Origin: Basidiobolus meristosporus CBS 931.73
Taxonomy: Eukaryota; Basidiobolomycota; Basidiobolomycetes; Basidiobolales; Basidiobolaceae
Length of the DNA: 64,000 bases
Assembly (NCBI GenBank): GCA_002104905.1
Contig: MCFE01000137.1
Location: 93,611-157,610, forward strand
Direction of reading: 5' to 3'
Shown: in pieces, positions 1 to 11,681 of the stretch
Layout: each line of letters opens with the position of its first letter
Numbering within the stretch: the first letter of the stretch is position 1
Position numbers and translations under genes: made by a program
The notes under the pieces: generated by a model
What the model saw: the letters and a program-made list of their open reading frames with translations, nothing else
Told to the model about the DNA's origin: nothing
Database searches by the model: none

Positions 1-1768
1 ATTTTCCAGCGTAGTAATTTTTGGAATTAGTTCCTGACGGCTGCGGGGAGGAAGTTGTAGGTCAGCTCGTCAGATTCGTTGTTGGAACATATACAGTTTG
101 GCCTTGAAACCATAACAATGCTCTAATAAGTAATTGGTGTTTTATCTCATGGATTTGATCAGTCATCCGGAAAAATAGGATTCGGCACAGATCCGGCCCT
201 CGTGGATCTCTTGATATTGAACCTCACAGACGTGGCAATGAATTCGGATTAAGCTCAATGGTCGGCCCATTTAGAGCTATTGACGGGGCTAAGCTGTTTC
301 CGGTACCGATGAGTCGCAGACCATCGCTTGGCGCCAGATTTCAGACACTTAGCAGGTTCCTTTTTTTTTGGGGGGGGGGTCCAGTATTTGGTAGTAGGGG
401 GTAAGGTGGAAGTTCTCTTAGGCAAGCCAAGAGTGATCACAATTGATCTCGCGATGCATGCGTAGGCTAGTGGAATATCCTATTTGTCAGGGGGGGGGGG
501 AATCAAATCTACCACTATCAAATCGAAATGCCGATAGGTGGGTTAGAGCAGGCGATTTCTTCTTGCTACTACAGATCTGAGATAAGTCCATTGCTTCAAT
601 CGCTGCCATCTATCAAGTTTCTCCGCCATAAGGTCCAGTCCGATTGCGGACTCATCTGATTCGCTCAAGGATCTCGGTCCCACCTCTTGGCAATCATTTC
701 AGCCACCCTGTTTGTTTACCCAAGTGATCCATCAGGATTCCGCATAAAACAGTCTATGCCAAATGAAGACAATGGAAACCCACTAGAAAATAGACTTGTT
801 GCACAACAGGATCCATGTTCTTTCGAAGAAACAACCTCACCTCATGGCCCATCAGGTGGGTCAAGAAAGTGTGTTTCTATGAATTCCAATGTGCTTCCCA
901 CAAGTTCCGATAAGTTTCCTAATCCTGAGTGCAACAACATATGGGTGTGACTGAAGTAAGAGTCATCTTGGGCGATGAGGAGATAGCAAACGGAAACCCG
1001 GTTTTTCAAGCCACATCATGTATGGGCCAAGGCCATTAGACTATTATTGTTGGCTATTTACAATCCGGGATACGCCTTGACATTTCAGTACAGACAAACG
1101 AAACCCAAATCCAACTTAGAAATGGTGAGTTGGGTATTCTAGGTACACTTCCAGATTCATTGCTTATTCATAATAGCTGTTCAATGTACTCAAAAGTAGC
1201 CTATTATTTGATTGCTGAATTCAACCTTCTTGATCTGGCAACCTTTTTGTATACATAAATGGTGACATAGTTCCTGACTAGCTAATCATATTGTAATGTA
1301 ATATGTTTCTTGGCTGTTACCATAGAAAGGTACACTAGGGTTGCTGCAAAAGCTGAACAGAAGTCAGTTTAAAGCAATAGAAATTCTCAGAACATTCAAA
1401 GACCTTTAAGATCTGCCAAGATTCTGTTACATTTACTTCCAGATATTATATCATTTGGTACAAATATTACTCTATACCAGTCCCAAGCGCACCCTTTGCG
1501 CACTCCTGGATCACTACACTTCAGCATGGGATAGATATTCTAGGGATTAGAGGCTTAGAATTTCTCTTGACTGAAGATGGTTATAATTTTGTATATATAC
1601 AATGCTATCAAAACTCAATATACAACAGTGCTCAATCAGCATATATTTGAACAGTGCCATCTATAAAGCACCTGCTGAGCCCAGCTATGTACTTGACTAT
1701 AAATAAGTGGTAAATTTCAGAGGCTGCAAACATTATTTTTGATATATTAGCAACACAAAGCTGTACCT
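1..1768. other. No gene recognised; left flank of retroelement cluster
   Basis: No reading frame here is convincing. The longest (687-950, +) opens only at a TTG and has no recognisable domain. Two homopolymer-rich spots stand out: a T run followed directly by a G run near 360-380, and a G run near 490-501. The stretch may be old repeat or intergenic DNA; I see nothing else in it. Confidence 0.5.
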
Positions 1769-1976
1769 GTAGTTAAGGTTTGTGATTATACCTAAATGCA
1801 CATCTAGCTTAGTGACTTAGATTATTGCCTACAAATCTTGGAGAATACTGGCCAAACTCCTTATCACAATTTACTTTGAATATTTTCACCAAAATACCAG
1901 GTACCCAGAACATGAAAATCTCAAAGTTGTCCAAACATCTCTGAGTTTTTACATTCAATTCCTTATTAAGAGAAGG
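1769..1976 (+). repeat. Degraded copia LTR fragment
   Basis: This is a decayed, internally deleted copy of the LTR found intact next to it. It keeps the diagnostic order: the 'acctaaatg...cacttag' block, 'aaatcttggagaatactggcc', 'ttcaccaaaataccaggtacccagaacatgaaaat', and a shortened 'tttttacattcaat' stretch. It is truncated before the neighbouring LTR begins at 1987. Confidence 0.6.
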
Positions 1977-1986
1977 ACAAATAATA

Positions 1987-2316
1987 TGTTGTAAAAATTT
2001 GGAATTCCACCTAAATATTCACCTAACTTAGTCACTTAGATCATTACCCTCAAATCCTAGAGAATACTGACCAAAATCCATGTCGGGATTTACTTGGAAT
2101 ATTTACCCAGAACATGAAAATTCTCAAAGTTGTCCAAACAGCCCCAAACTTTGCGGACATGTTCTTGGGACCTTTCTTAACCTATCCTCGTGTTTGTAAT
2201 GCCAAGACCAGGTAAAAGTATAAATACTACTTTTACATTCAATAAATCATTAAGTGAAAACCACCTAATCTACTTGTGTCCAAATTACTTCCAATATCTC
2301 CAAGACTCTTACAACA
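1987..2316 (+). repeat. Copia LTR (5' LTR of element A)
   Basis: The 330-bp LTR has the family's inverted ends, TGTTGTAA at the left and TTACAACA at the right. Near its right half lies TATAAATAC, a likely U3 promoter, followed by AATAAATC, a likely polyadenylation signal. It is followed immediately by a primer binding site (2317-2329). Confidence 0.85.
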
Positions 2317-2329
2317 GGTTATGAGCCCC
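2317..2329 (+). other. Half-tRNA primer binding site, overlaps gag ATG
   Basis: GGTTATGAGCCCC directly follows the LTR. Its first 12 bases are complementary to the anticodon arm of eukaryotic initiator tRNA-Met (GGGCTCATAACC), not to the tRNA 3' end. Drosophila copia and yeast Ty5 are known to prime from a 5' half of initiator tRNA in this way. The ATG inside the site (2321-2323, the complement of the CAT anticodon) is also the gag start. Equivalent sites follow the LTRs at 3342-3354 (one mismatch) and, on the minus strand, at 8178-8190. Confidence 0.75.
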
Positions 2330-2993
2330 AAGCTGTCACTCTCTGTATTGTGTACTACAGCTATTACTGGAATTTTTCCCTCTGCTGAAAAGTTGGATGG
2401 ATCTAACTACCAAGTGTGGAAGGTGAAGATGAAGATGCTGCTACAAGAAAGAGGCCTTTGGGATATTGTCACGGGAGAAGAATGCCCTCCTAAAAGCGTG
2501 GGAGAGGAAGCCCTGAAGTACCAGAAGAACAAACAAAGTGTCTTTAACTGCATTTGCCTTAATGTTGAAGACAAATTGCTAATTCAATGCTCAAGAGCAA
2601 AAACAGCAAAGAATGCCTGGAAGGCATTAGAAGACACCTACCAGTCATGTTCAGCTGCCAAGAAAATGTGTCTGAGATGCAAATTCTTTACTACAAAGAT
2701 GCTGCCAGGAGAAGAAATGAAAGATCTAATTAACAGAATTGCCCTGCTGGTAGATGAGATGGAGTCTGTGGGCGTACCAACTACTGATGAGGATGTGATA
2801 GTTACCATCCTGAATAGCCTGACAAACAGGTTTCAGGGCCTTGTATCAGCCCTAGAGTCCAGAACTGAAGATTTGACCTTAAATTACCTATATGAAAGGC
2901 TCCTGGATGAAGAATTAAGAAAATCAAGCGCCAATAAGAAGGAAGAAGAAAATGCTTTAATAAGCAATGATTACCAACAAAGGAGGTACCCAA
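2321..2993 (+). pseudogene. Truncated copia Gag (element A)
   Basis: About 224 codons of a Ty1/copia Gag in the UBN2/DUF4219 style: a conserved early block 'LDGSNYQVWKVKMKMLL', then a helical capsid-like region with 'AKNAWKALEDTY'. The frame is open from the ATG in the primer site to 2993, where the LTR of element B begins, so the zinc knuckle and all of Pol are missing. The next element was inserted here or recombined into this point. It is close in sequence to the Gag of element B. Confidence 0.85.
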
Positions 2994-3341
2994 TGTTGTA
3001 AAAGTTTGTATTTCCACCTAAATATTCACCTAACTTAGTCACTTAGATCATTACCTTCAAATCCTAGAGAATACTGACCAAATTCCTTGTTGGGATTTAC
3101 TTGGAATATTTTCACCAAAATACCAGGTACTCAGAACATGAAAATTCTCAAAGTTGTCCAAACAGCCCCAAACTTTGCACACATGCTCCTGGGACCTTCC
3201 TTAACCTATCCTTGTGTTTGTAATGCCAAGACCAGGTAAAAGTTTAAATACTACTTTTACATTCAATAAATCAATAAGTGAAAACCACATAATCTACTTG
3301 TTCTCCAAATCACTTCCAATATCTACAAGACTCTTACAACA
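2994..3341 (+). repeat. 5' LTR of element B
   Basis: 348 bp, starting TGTTGTAAAA and ending CTTACAACA. Its left edge cuts the gag of element A. The internal TATA-like box is slightly altered (TTTAAATAC) compared with the other LTRs. Confidence 0.88.
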
Positions 3342-3345
3342 GGCT

Positions 3346-6300
3346 ATGAGCCCCAAGCTGTCACTCTCTGCAATGTCTACTACTGCTATTACTGGAATTT
3401 TTCCCTCTGCTGAAAAGTTGGATGTATCTAACTACCAAGTGTGGAAGGTGAAGATGAAGATGCTGCTACAAGAAAGAGGCCTTTGGGATATTGTCATGGG
3501 AGAAGAATGCCCTCCTAAAAGCATGGGAGAGGAATCCTTAAAGTACCAGAAGAAAGAAAAATGTGCCTTTAACTGCATATGCCTTAGTGTTAAAGACAAA
3601 TTGCTAATTCAATGCTCAAGAGCAAAAACAGCAAAGAATGCCTGGAAGGCATTAGAAGACACCTACCAGTCATGTTCAGCTGCCAAGAAAATGTATCTGA
3701 GACAAAAACTCTTTACTACAAAGATGCTGCCAGGAGAAGAAATGAAAAATCTAATTACCAGAATTACCCTGCTGGTAGATGAGATGGAGTCTGTGGGCGT
3801 ACCAACTACTGATGAGGATGTGATAGTTACCATCCTGAATAGCCTGACAGACAAGTTTCAGGGCCTTGTATCAGCTCTAGAGTCCAGACCTGAAGATTTG
3901 ACCTTAAATTATGTATATGGAAAGCTCCTGGATGAAGAATTAAGAAAAACAAGCGCCAATAAGAAGGAAGAAGAAAATGCTTTAATAAGCAATGAAAACC
4001 AACAAAGGAGGTACCCAAGACCCTACAAAGGCAACAGCAACCTGTTTTGTAACTACTGCAAAAGGAAAGGACACACATCAGACCGGTGTCTCAAAAAGAA
4101 AGATAACCAGCAAAAGAAGCCTGAATATGGAAATGCTGCAACAACTGAAGATCAGAATCTATACAAGCTGACTTATATTCCATCATATTTGGAAGCCAAT
4201 ATAAGTAACTTAAATGAAGAAACACCAATGCTTTGGCACAGGAGATTTGGGCACATCAATTAAGATTATTTGCACAAAATGATCAAAGATCAGCTAATTG
4301 GGAGCACTGTGAAGCCTGCATATATGGGAAACAAGCCAGACAACCGTTCAAGAGCTCTGGGTTAATCAAAACTAAGAAAAAATTAGCTCTAATTCACTCA
4401 GATCTGTGTGGACCTATGCAAAATTTATCCTTAGGTGGGATGAATTATTTAATCACTTTTATTGATGATTATACAAGATACACATGGGTCTACTTCATGG
4501 AGAGAAAGGAAGAAGCTCTGTCTAAGTTCAGGGAGTTTAAAGCCATGGTGGAGAGAGAAACTGGTGAAAAAATCAAGAAAATACGCTCTGATAATGGTGG
4601 AGAATATACCTCAAAACTCTTCGTCCACTTCTGCAAAATTCATGAGATAAAGCAAGAGACTACTGTACCATACTCCTCACAGCAAAATGGAGTAGCAGAA
4701 CAAGCTAACAGATCAATAATTGATATGGCAAGATCTATGATTGATGATCAAAAATTATCCTATGATTTTTGGGCGGAATCAGTTGCCACTGCTGTATACC
4801 TTAAAAATAGGAGCTATAACAAAATACTTTGTGATTCTACTCCATTTGAAGCATGGCATTGATACAGACCAAGTGCAGAACATCTAAGAGTATTTGGGTG
4901 TACAGCATATGCCAAAAAATTGGCCGGAAATCAGTCAAAATTTGAGCCAAAAAGTGTAAAATGTAAATTTTTGGGCTACTGCAATGAGAGTAAGGTATAC
5001 AGACTCTACAATACCAAAGCAAAGAAGCTGATCAGGTCCAGGGATGTGTTGTTTGATGAAAATTCAAAATTTTCACAAAAAATGACATCAGATGATGACA
5101 AAAATTTGATCTCAAGTCCACCAATTGTCAGGATTGAATCAGAGCAAAACAATGAAAATTTTTTCACTCCAAAGGACTCTACAACTGTGGTTCAGCCAGA
5201 ATCAGTGCCCAGGAACATCCCAGAAGTGATCATTCCAGTATAAAATGCCCAAAGATCCAATCAGACAAGAAATAGCCCAAATTACTATATCAATGAGGGT
5301 ACAAACTTAGCCTATGCCTATTCAGTCCATATTGATGAACCCCAGACTGTAAAAGAGGCCCTAAATAGCCCTCAGATGAAGTTTTGGAAATCTGCAATGA
5401 CTGAGGAATATCAGGCCCTGATGGAAAATCAAACTTGGGACTTAGTCAAATTACCAATCAACCAAAAATCAATTGGATGCAGATGGGTCTTCAAGACAAA
5501 ATACAAGGCTGATGGTACAATTGAAAGATACAAAGCAAGACTTGTAGCCAAAGGATACTCTCAAACAAAAGGACTTTACTATACTGAGACCTTTGCACCA
5601 GTAGCCAAGTATAATTCCATCAGATTAATATTGGCTATTGCAGCCAAATATAAGTTGTTTATTCATCAAATGGATGTAAAAACTGCATTTTTGAATGGAA
5701 AACCTGATGAGGACATGTATATGGACCAGCCTGATGGGTTTGTCAACCAAGATAATCCCCATTTGGTCTGCAAGCTTAAAAAGTCACTATATGGTCTCAA
5801 ACAATCACCAAGAGCCTGGAATTGCAAGATAGAATCTTATTTGGAATCTTTGAGCTTCAAAAGGAGTAATGCTGACCATAGTATATATTATAAGCCAGAT
5901 AGAGCAAATCCAGCTCTATTAGCTCTATATGTGGATGATCATATTATAGCCGCCAATAACCTAGCAATATTGGAAGAGACTAAATCCAGCCTATCTAAAG
6001 AGTTCAAGATGTCCAATCTAGGAGAACTTAGCTACTACTTAGGGATTAAGTTCTCCATAGACAGAAGTACCCAGACTATCACCCTAAGCCAATCCAAGTA
6101 TATTCAAGATATCCTAAAGAAGTACCAAATGGAAGACTGTAAACCGGCAGCTACCCCAATGGAGACAAACCTTTACTTGGTCAAAACTCAACCAAATCAA
6201 GTGAGCTTGGTGCCATCTGAAAGCCCTGACTTTCCTTATCAATATATGATTAGCAGTCTGATGTATATCATGCTTGGAACACGTCCAGATATCTCATATT

Positions 6301-6906
6301 CAGTGGGAGTTGTCAGCCAGCATAATCAGAACTATGGATCTGATCATATTGCAGCAGTTAAGCAGATTTTTAGATACCTAAAAGGAACTGCTGATATCTG
6401 CTTAAGATACACTTACAAGGATTCAGAACAGGATCTTGTGGATACTCTGATGCTCATTGGGACAAAATTTAGAAGACAGAAGATCCACCACAGGATACAC
6501 CTTTCTTAACTGTAAAGGAGCAATTTCATGGAATTCAAGAAAGCAACCAACCGTAGCACTTTCCACCACAGAGGCAGAGTATATGGCAGCCTGTGAAGCT
6601 ACAAAAGAAGTAATGTGGTTAAGAAAGCTTTTTACAGATTTAGGCCTATGTCAAAAAACACCTATTACTTTATTTCAAGATAATCAAGGATGTATACAAT
6701 TAGGTAGAAATCCAATTTTTTATGCTAGAACAAAGCTCATAGATATTAGACATCATTTCACACGTGAAGCTAAAGAGAATAACTTAGTTCGCTTAGTTTA
6801 CTGTCCTACAGATGAAATGATTGCAGACATATTTACCAAACCATTAGCTAGAGACAAGTTTGAATATCTTAGGTCAAAATTAGGACTAGTCAGTATGAGC
6901 ATTTAG
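3346..6906 (+). pseudogene. Broken copia gag-pol of element B
   Basis: Gag starts at the ATG in the primer site and reaches a CCHC zinc knuckle (C-NY-C-KRKG-H-TSDR-C, near 4048-4090). Only about 40 residues then separate it from the pre-integrase block WHRRFGH, so the aspartic protease has been deleted. A stop at 4261 and a frame change lead into the integrase core, with the Asp in HSDLCG, RSDNGGEY, and the Glu in NGVAEQ. Stops follow at 4860-4862 and 5241-5243. Reverse transcriptase is read from about 5376 and retains YVDD; a frameshift near 6460 precedes RNase H, which ends at 6906 with the usual DIRHHF and DIFTKPL motifs. Confidence 0.9.
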
Positions 6907-6917
6907 CTGAGTGGGAG

Positions 6918-7266
6918 TGTTGTAAAAATTTGGAATTCCACCTATATATTCACCTAACTTAGTCACTTAGCTCATTACCTTCAAATCCTAGAGAATCCTG
7001 ACCAAATTCCTTGTTGGGATTTACATGGAATATTTTCACCAAGATACCAGGTACCCAGAACATGAAAATTCTCAAAGTTGTCCAAACAGCCCCAAACTTT
7101 GCACACATGTTCTTGGGACCTTCCTTAACCTATTCTACGTGTCTGTTATTCTAAGACCAGGTAAAAGTATAAATACTACTTTTACATTCAATAAATCATT
7201 AAGTGAAAACCACATAATCTACTTGTTCTCCCAATCACTTCCAACATCTCCAATACTTTTACAGCA
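6918..7266 (+). repeat. 3' LTR of element B
   Basis: Follows a purine tract and RNase H. It starts TGTTGTAAAA and ends TTTTACAGCA (terminal base change from ACAACA). It carries TATAAATAC and AATAAATC like its relatives. It abuts the truncated inverted element C head-on. Confidence 0.88.
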
Positions 7267-8186
7267 TTTTTAAGCTTGCAGACCAAATGGGGGTTATCTT
7301 GGTCAACAAACCCATCAGGCTGATCCATATACATGTCCTCATCAAGTTCTTCATTCAAAAATGCAGCTTTTAAATCCATTTGCTGAATAAAAAACTTACG
7401 TTTGGCTGCAATAGCCAATATTAATCTGATGGAACTAAACATAGCTACCAGTGCAAAGGTCTCAGTAGAGTCAAGTCCTTGAGAGTATCTTTTGGCAACA
7501 AGTCTTGCTTTGCATCTTTCAAATGTACCATCAGCCTTGTATTTTGTCTTGAAGACACATCTGCATACAGTTGATTTTTGGTTGATTGGTAATTTACAAA
7601 TTTTTACAACACCATATACATAATTTAAGGTCAAATCTTCAGTTCTGGACGCTAGGGCTGATACAAGGCCTTGCAACCTCTCTGTCAGGCTAGTCAGGAT
7701 GGTTACTATTACATCCTCATCAGTAGTTGTTATGCACACATATTCCATCTCATCCACCAGCAGGGTAATTCTGGTAATTAAATTTTTCATTTCTTTTCCT
7801 GGCAGCATCTTTGTGGTAGAGAATTTTTGTCCAAGATACATTTTCTTGGCAGCTGAGCATGAATGGTAGGTGTCTTCTAATGCCTTCCAGGCATTCTTTG
7901 CTGCTTTTGCTCTTGAGCATTGAATTAGCAATTTGTCTTTGGCACTAAGGCATATGCACTTAAAGGCTCTTTGTTCTTTCTTCTGGTACTTTAAGGATTC
8001 CTCTCCTGTGTTTTTAGGAGGGCATACTTCTCCCATGACAATATCCCAAAGGCCTCTTTCTTGTAGCAGCATCTTCATCTTCACCTTCCACACTTGGTAG
8101 TTAGATCCATCCAACTTCTTAGCAGAGGAAAAAGTTCCAGTAATAGCAGTAGTATACATTGCAGAGAGTGACAGCTTGGGGCTCAT
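7267..8186 (-). pseudogene. Inverted copia fragment C: Gag joined to RT
   Basis: On the minus strand the frame begins at the ATG of the primer site (8186-8184), runs through most of Gag to a YVYG block, and then passes into reverse transcriptase at LPINQKS, through MDLKAAFLN and HLVCKL, where it is cut off by the 3' LTR of element B. Between Gag and RT sit about 15 bases that match the first 15 of the LTR (TGTTGTAAAAATTTG, read on the minus strand near 7606-7620). The long open frame is therefore a rearrangement product, not a functional fusion. Confidence 0.85.
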
Positions 8187-8190
8187 AACC

Positions 8191-8537
8191 TGTTGTAAGA
8201 GTCTTGGAGATATTGGAAGTGACTGGGATAACACGTACATTACATGGTTTTCACTTAATGATTTATAGAATGTAAAAGTAGTATTTATATTTTAACATGG
8301 TCTTGGCATTAAAAATATGTAGAATACAGCAAGAAAGGTCCCAAGATCATGTGAAAAATTTGGGGCTGTTTGGACAACTTTGAGAATTTTCATGTTCTGG
8401 GTACCTGGTATTTTGGTGAAAATATTCCAAGTAAGTCCTAACAAGGAATTTGGTCAGTATTCTCTAGGATTTGAAGGTAATGATCTAAGTAACTAAGTTA
8501 GGTGAATATTTAGGTGGAATTCCAAATTTTTACAACC
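8191..8537 (-). repeat. Inverted copia LTR of fragment C
   Basis: 347 bp, minus strand. On that strand it opens GTTGTAAAAATTTGGAATTCC and closes CTCTTACAACA, followed by the primer site complement (GCTCATAACC on the plus strand, 8181-8190). Confidence 0.85.
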
Positions 8538-10110
8538 AAGTCTACTATCTGTGAGCAAGGCCACAGCACAAAAACTCAGATTCAGTTTTGATAATTCTGG
8601 ATGCAGGATCACTGATCAATATTGCACACATATTACTTTGGGTGTTAGATATCAGAATTTATACAATCTGACTTGTATCCCATCATATCCAGAGGCCAAT
8701 ATAAGTTACTTAAATGAAGAAACACCAGTACTTGGCACAGGAGATTTGGACATATCAATTTTGATTATATGAGCAAAATAGTGCTGAGAGATCCGCTAAT
8801 TTGGAGCACTGTGAAGTCTGCATATAGGAGAAACAAGTCAAACAACCATTTAAGAGCTCTGGGTTAATCAAAACCAAGAAAATTTAGATCTAATTTACAT
8901 GGATCTGTGTAGACCTTTACAAGACTTATCTTTAAGGGAAATGAAGAGTTGTTCACTTTTATTGATGTGTATACAAGATATGTGCAAGCCCACTTCATAG
9001 AAAGAAAGGAAGAAGCTACGTCTAAGTTCAGGAAGTCCAAAGCCATGGTGGAGAGAGAAACTAGCAGAAAAATCACAAAAATATGCTCAGACAATGGTGG
9101 AGAATATACCTGAAAACTCTTCATCCACTTCTGCAAGATTCATGGGATGTAGCAAGCAACTACAGTACCATACTCTCAACAGTGGAATGGAGTTGCAGAA
9201 TGTGCAATCAGTACAATAGCTGAAATGGCAAGATCTATTTTTGTTGTAAAACTTTGTAATTCAACCTAAATATTCACCCAATTGCTCACTTAGATCATTA
9301 CCTTCAAGTTTTAGAGAATACTGGCCATATTCCTTGTTGGGATTTACTTAAAATATTTTCACCAAAATATCAGGTACCCAGAACATGAAAATCCTCAATA
9401 TTGTCCAAGCAGCCCCAAACTTGCACACATATTCTCAAGACCTTCCTAAACCAATTCAACATGCTTATTATGCTAAGAACATGTAAATGTATAAATACCA
9501 CTTTTGCATTCAATAAATTATTCAGTGAAAACCACATTATCTACTTGTTTTCCCAATCACTTCCAATATATCAGAAACACTTACAGCACTATGAACCATG
9601 ATCAGAAATTATCTTGCAATTCTTAGGTAAATCAGATGCTGCAGCTGTATATCTCAAAAGCATGAGTTATTGCAGAATACCTTGTAATTCCACTCCATTT
9701 GTGGCATGATATTTTTGTAGTCCATATGCAGAGCACTCAAGTATATTTAGTTGCACAACATATGCCAAGAAACTGCCTGGAAATGAGTTAAAGTTTGAGT
9801 CATATGGAGCAGAATGTATATTTCTGGGCTATTGCAATGAGATTAAGGCATATAGACTCTACAATATCAAAGAAAACAAGCTGATCACGTCCAAGGATTT
9901 GTTCTTTATTGAAGATTCCAAATTCACACAAAGTATTACATTAAATGATGACAAAAAGCCCATCTCAAGTCAATAAATAGTCAGGATTGATTCAGAGCAA
10001 AGCAATGAAAGTTCTGTCACTTCAGAAGACTCTGCAACTGTGATTCAGCATGAGTTTATGCTCAGGAACACCTCAGAAGTGATCATTCCAATATTACTAA
10101 TTTTATTTGA
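8538..10110 (+). pseudogene. Decayed copia pol fragment D (protease to integrase)
   Basis: A degraded pol remnant. It begins with a protease-like FDNSGC stretch near 8587, then the pre-integrase region (similar to element B, LNEETPVL), the integrase core with SDNGGEY-like sequence near 9090, and, after a solo LTR at 9242-9588, the integrase C-terminal region (FLGYCNE near 9820) and the linker to about 10100. Many stops and frameshifts are present. It carries sequence near the protease that element B has lost. Confidence 0.8.
9242..9588 (+). repeat. Solo copia LTR inside fragment D
   Basis: 347 bp, TGTTGTAAAAC at the left and CTTACAGCA at the right. The integrase sequence resumes on the right side (matching DDQKLS of element B), so this LTR was inserted into fragment D. 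CTAT lies close to both sides, which may be the remains of a target duplication, but it is imperfect. Confidence 0.82.
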
Positions 10111-10275
10111 AGCACCAGTCTGATGTGTGTCCTTTCTGTTTACAATAGCTGCAAGAAAGGTAGCTGTTGCCTTTAGAGGGTTGTAAGTACCTCCTTTGTT
10201 GGCTAACATAGCTTATTAAGATATTTTCTTCATCCTTATTAGCACTTGATTTTCTTAATTCCTCATTTAGGATCA
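10110..10275 (-). pseudogene. Inverted Gag zinc-knuckle fragment
   Basis: On the minus strand this short piece reads as the end of Gag: a Lys/Glu-rich stretch ending QQRRY, then a CCHC knuckle (C-SY-C-KQKG-H-TSDW-C). It is flanked by plus-strand pol on one side and an LTR on the other, so it is a rearranged scrap. Confidence 0.75.
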
Positions 10276-10282
10276 TTCAATA

Positions 10283-10631
10283 TATTGTGATAATATGTAC
10301 TTCCACCTATATACCCACCCAACTTAGTCAGTCTTATTATTACCTACAAATCTTAGAGAATGCTGACCAAATATCTTGTGGGGATTTACTTAGAATATTT
10401 TCAACAAAATATCAGGTACCCAGATCATGAAAGTTCTCAAAGTTGCCCATGCAGCCCTAAACTTTGCACATATGTTTGTGTAATATTTCTAAGCCTTTTA
10501 TATATGTTTTTTATGCCAAGGCCATGTAAAAGTATTAGTATCACTTTTATATTCAATAAATCATTATGTGAAAACCACCTAAACTAATTCTTCTTCCAAT
10601 TTATTTCAATATCTCCAAACCTTTTACAACA
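10283..10631 (+). repeat. Diverged copia LTR
   Basis: 349 bp, more decayed than its relatives (left end TATTGTGATAA instead of TGTTGTAAAAA, right end CTTTTACAACA). It is followed directly by an RNase H remnant, so it is either a solo LTR or a 5' LTR joined to a deleted body. Confidence 0.75.
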
Positions 10632-11042
10632 CTTTCTTTACTGTAAAGGAGCAATTTCATAAAACTGAAGAGAGTAACCAACCATTGCATTTTCCACCAC
10701 AGAGGCAGAGTATATGAGAGCCTGTGGGGCTACAAAAGAACTAATGTGACTAAGAGAGCTTTCTTAAGACTTGAGATAATATCAAAAGCCTTGCTATATT
10801 ATTTCAAGATAATTATGGATGTATGCAATATTGGTAGATATCCAATTTTTTATCCTAGTACCAACCTCATGGATATTAGACAACAGTACATACATGAAGC
10901 TATAAAGAATAGCTTAGTTAGCTCAGTTAGCATAGTTTACTGTCCTATGGATGAAATGATTGCAGACATATTAACCAAACCAATAGCTAGATAAGTTTGA
11001 GTATCTTACATCACAGTTGGTACAAGTTAATATCATTATGTA
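10632..11042 (+). pseudogene. Decayed copia RNase H remnant
   Basis: Matches the RNase H end of element B: an NCKGAIS-like start, TTEAEYM, DNYGCMQ-like and DEMIADILTKPIAR near 10950-10990, with several frameshifts. It ends before a purine tract (GAGTGGGAG, about 11046-11054) and an LTR. Confidence 0.8.
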
Positions 11043-11054
11043 GTTGAGTGGGAG

Positions 11055-11400
11055 TGTAGTAAGAGCTTGCAATTGCACCTATATACTCACCACACTTAGT
11101 CACCTTGATTATAGCTGACAAATCTTAGAGAATTCTGACTATATTACTTGCCAGGATTTACTTGAAATATTTTCACCAAACCATCATGTACCCAGAACAT
11201 GATATTTCTCAAAGTTGTCCAAGTATTCACAACCTTGCACGCATGTTTGTGGGATCATCTTAGGCATATTTATATGTTTATTTTGCCAAGACCATGTAAA
11301 ACTAAAAATATCGCTTTTACATTTATTAAATTGTCAAGTGATACCACAAAATCTGCCTGCTCTCCCATTCACTTCCAATATCTCCAAAACTCTTAAAACA
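11055..11400 (+). repeat. Diverged copia 3' LTR
   Basis: 346 bp, TGTAGTAAGAGC to CTCTTAAAACA, placed after the RNase H remnant as a 3' LTR. A partial repeat of its last approximately 50 bases follows at 11404-11452. Confidence 0.75.
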
Positions 11401-11681
11401 TAATCGGCTTGCTCTCCCAAATACTTTCAGCATTTCGAATACTCTTAAAACACTATTCAATATTTGCTAAACCTTTAACTCACTTCTTTTATTTGGTGGG
11501 TTCTGCATGATTTTCTGCACAGTAGCTTGATATATCTACCTCCAGCAAATGGACCACTATGAAATATAATATTAGCAATGATGGATAGGGCATGAAGCTC
11601 ACACAGTGCGCCTTGAAGAGATTGTAATAAAGATGCTAGAACTAGTGCCCGCAATTGCAAGTTGTTTGAATGTTGTTTTTT

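Larger units (their letters stand above)
2994..7266 (+). mobile_element. Ty1/copia retrotransposon B, near full length but dead
   Basis: The element has a 5' LTR (2994-3341), an initiator-tRNA primer site, gag, a damaged pol in the copia order integrase - reverse transcriptase - RNase H, a purine-rich tract (GAGTGGGAG, about 6909-6917) and a 3' LTR (6918-7266). The two LTRs differ at roughly two dozen positions by eye, so insertion is not recent. No target duplication can be checked because the right flank is a rearranged junction with an inverted element. It should be unable to move without help from a complete copy. Confidence 0.9.

Noticed and set aside
355..501. Poly-T/poly-G homopolymer runs near the left edge
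   Set aside because: Could be real or sequencing artefacts; no function can be supported.
7188..8240. A 350-codon minus-strand open frame that could be taken as a novel fusion protein
   Set aside because: It is copia Gag joined to reverse transcriptase by deletion, with an LTR scrap at the joint, and its upstream end lies in the LTR.
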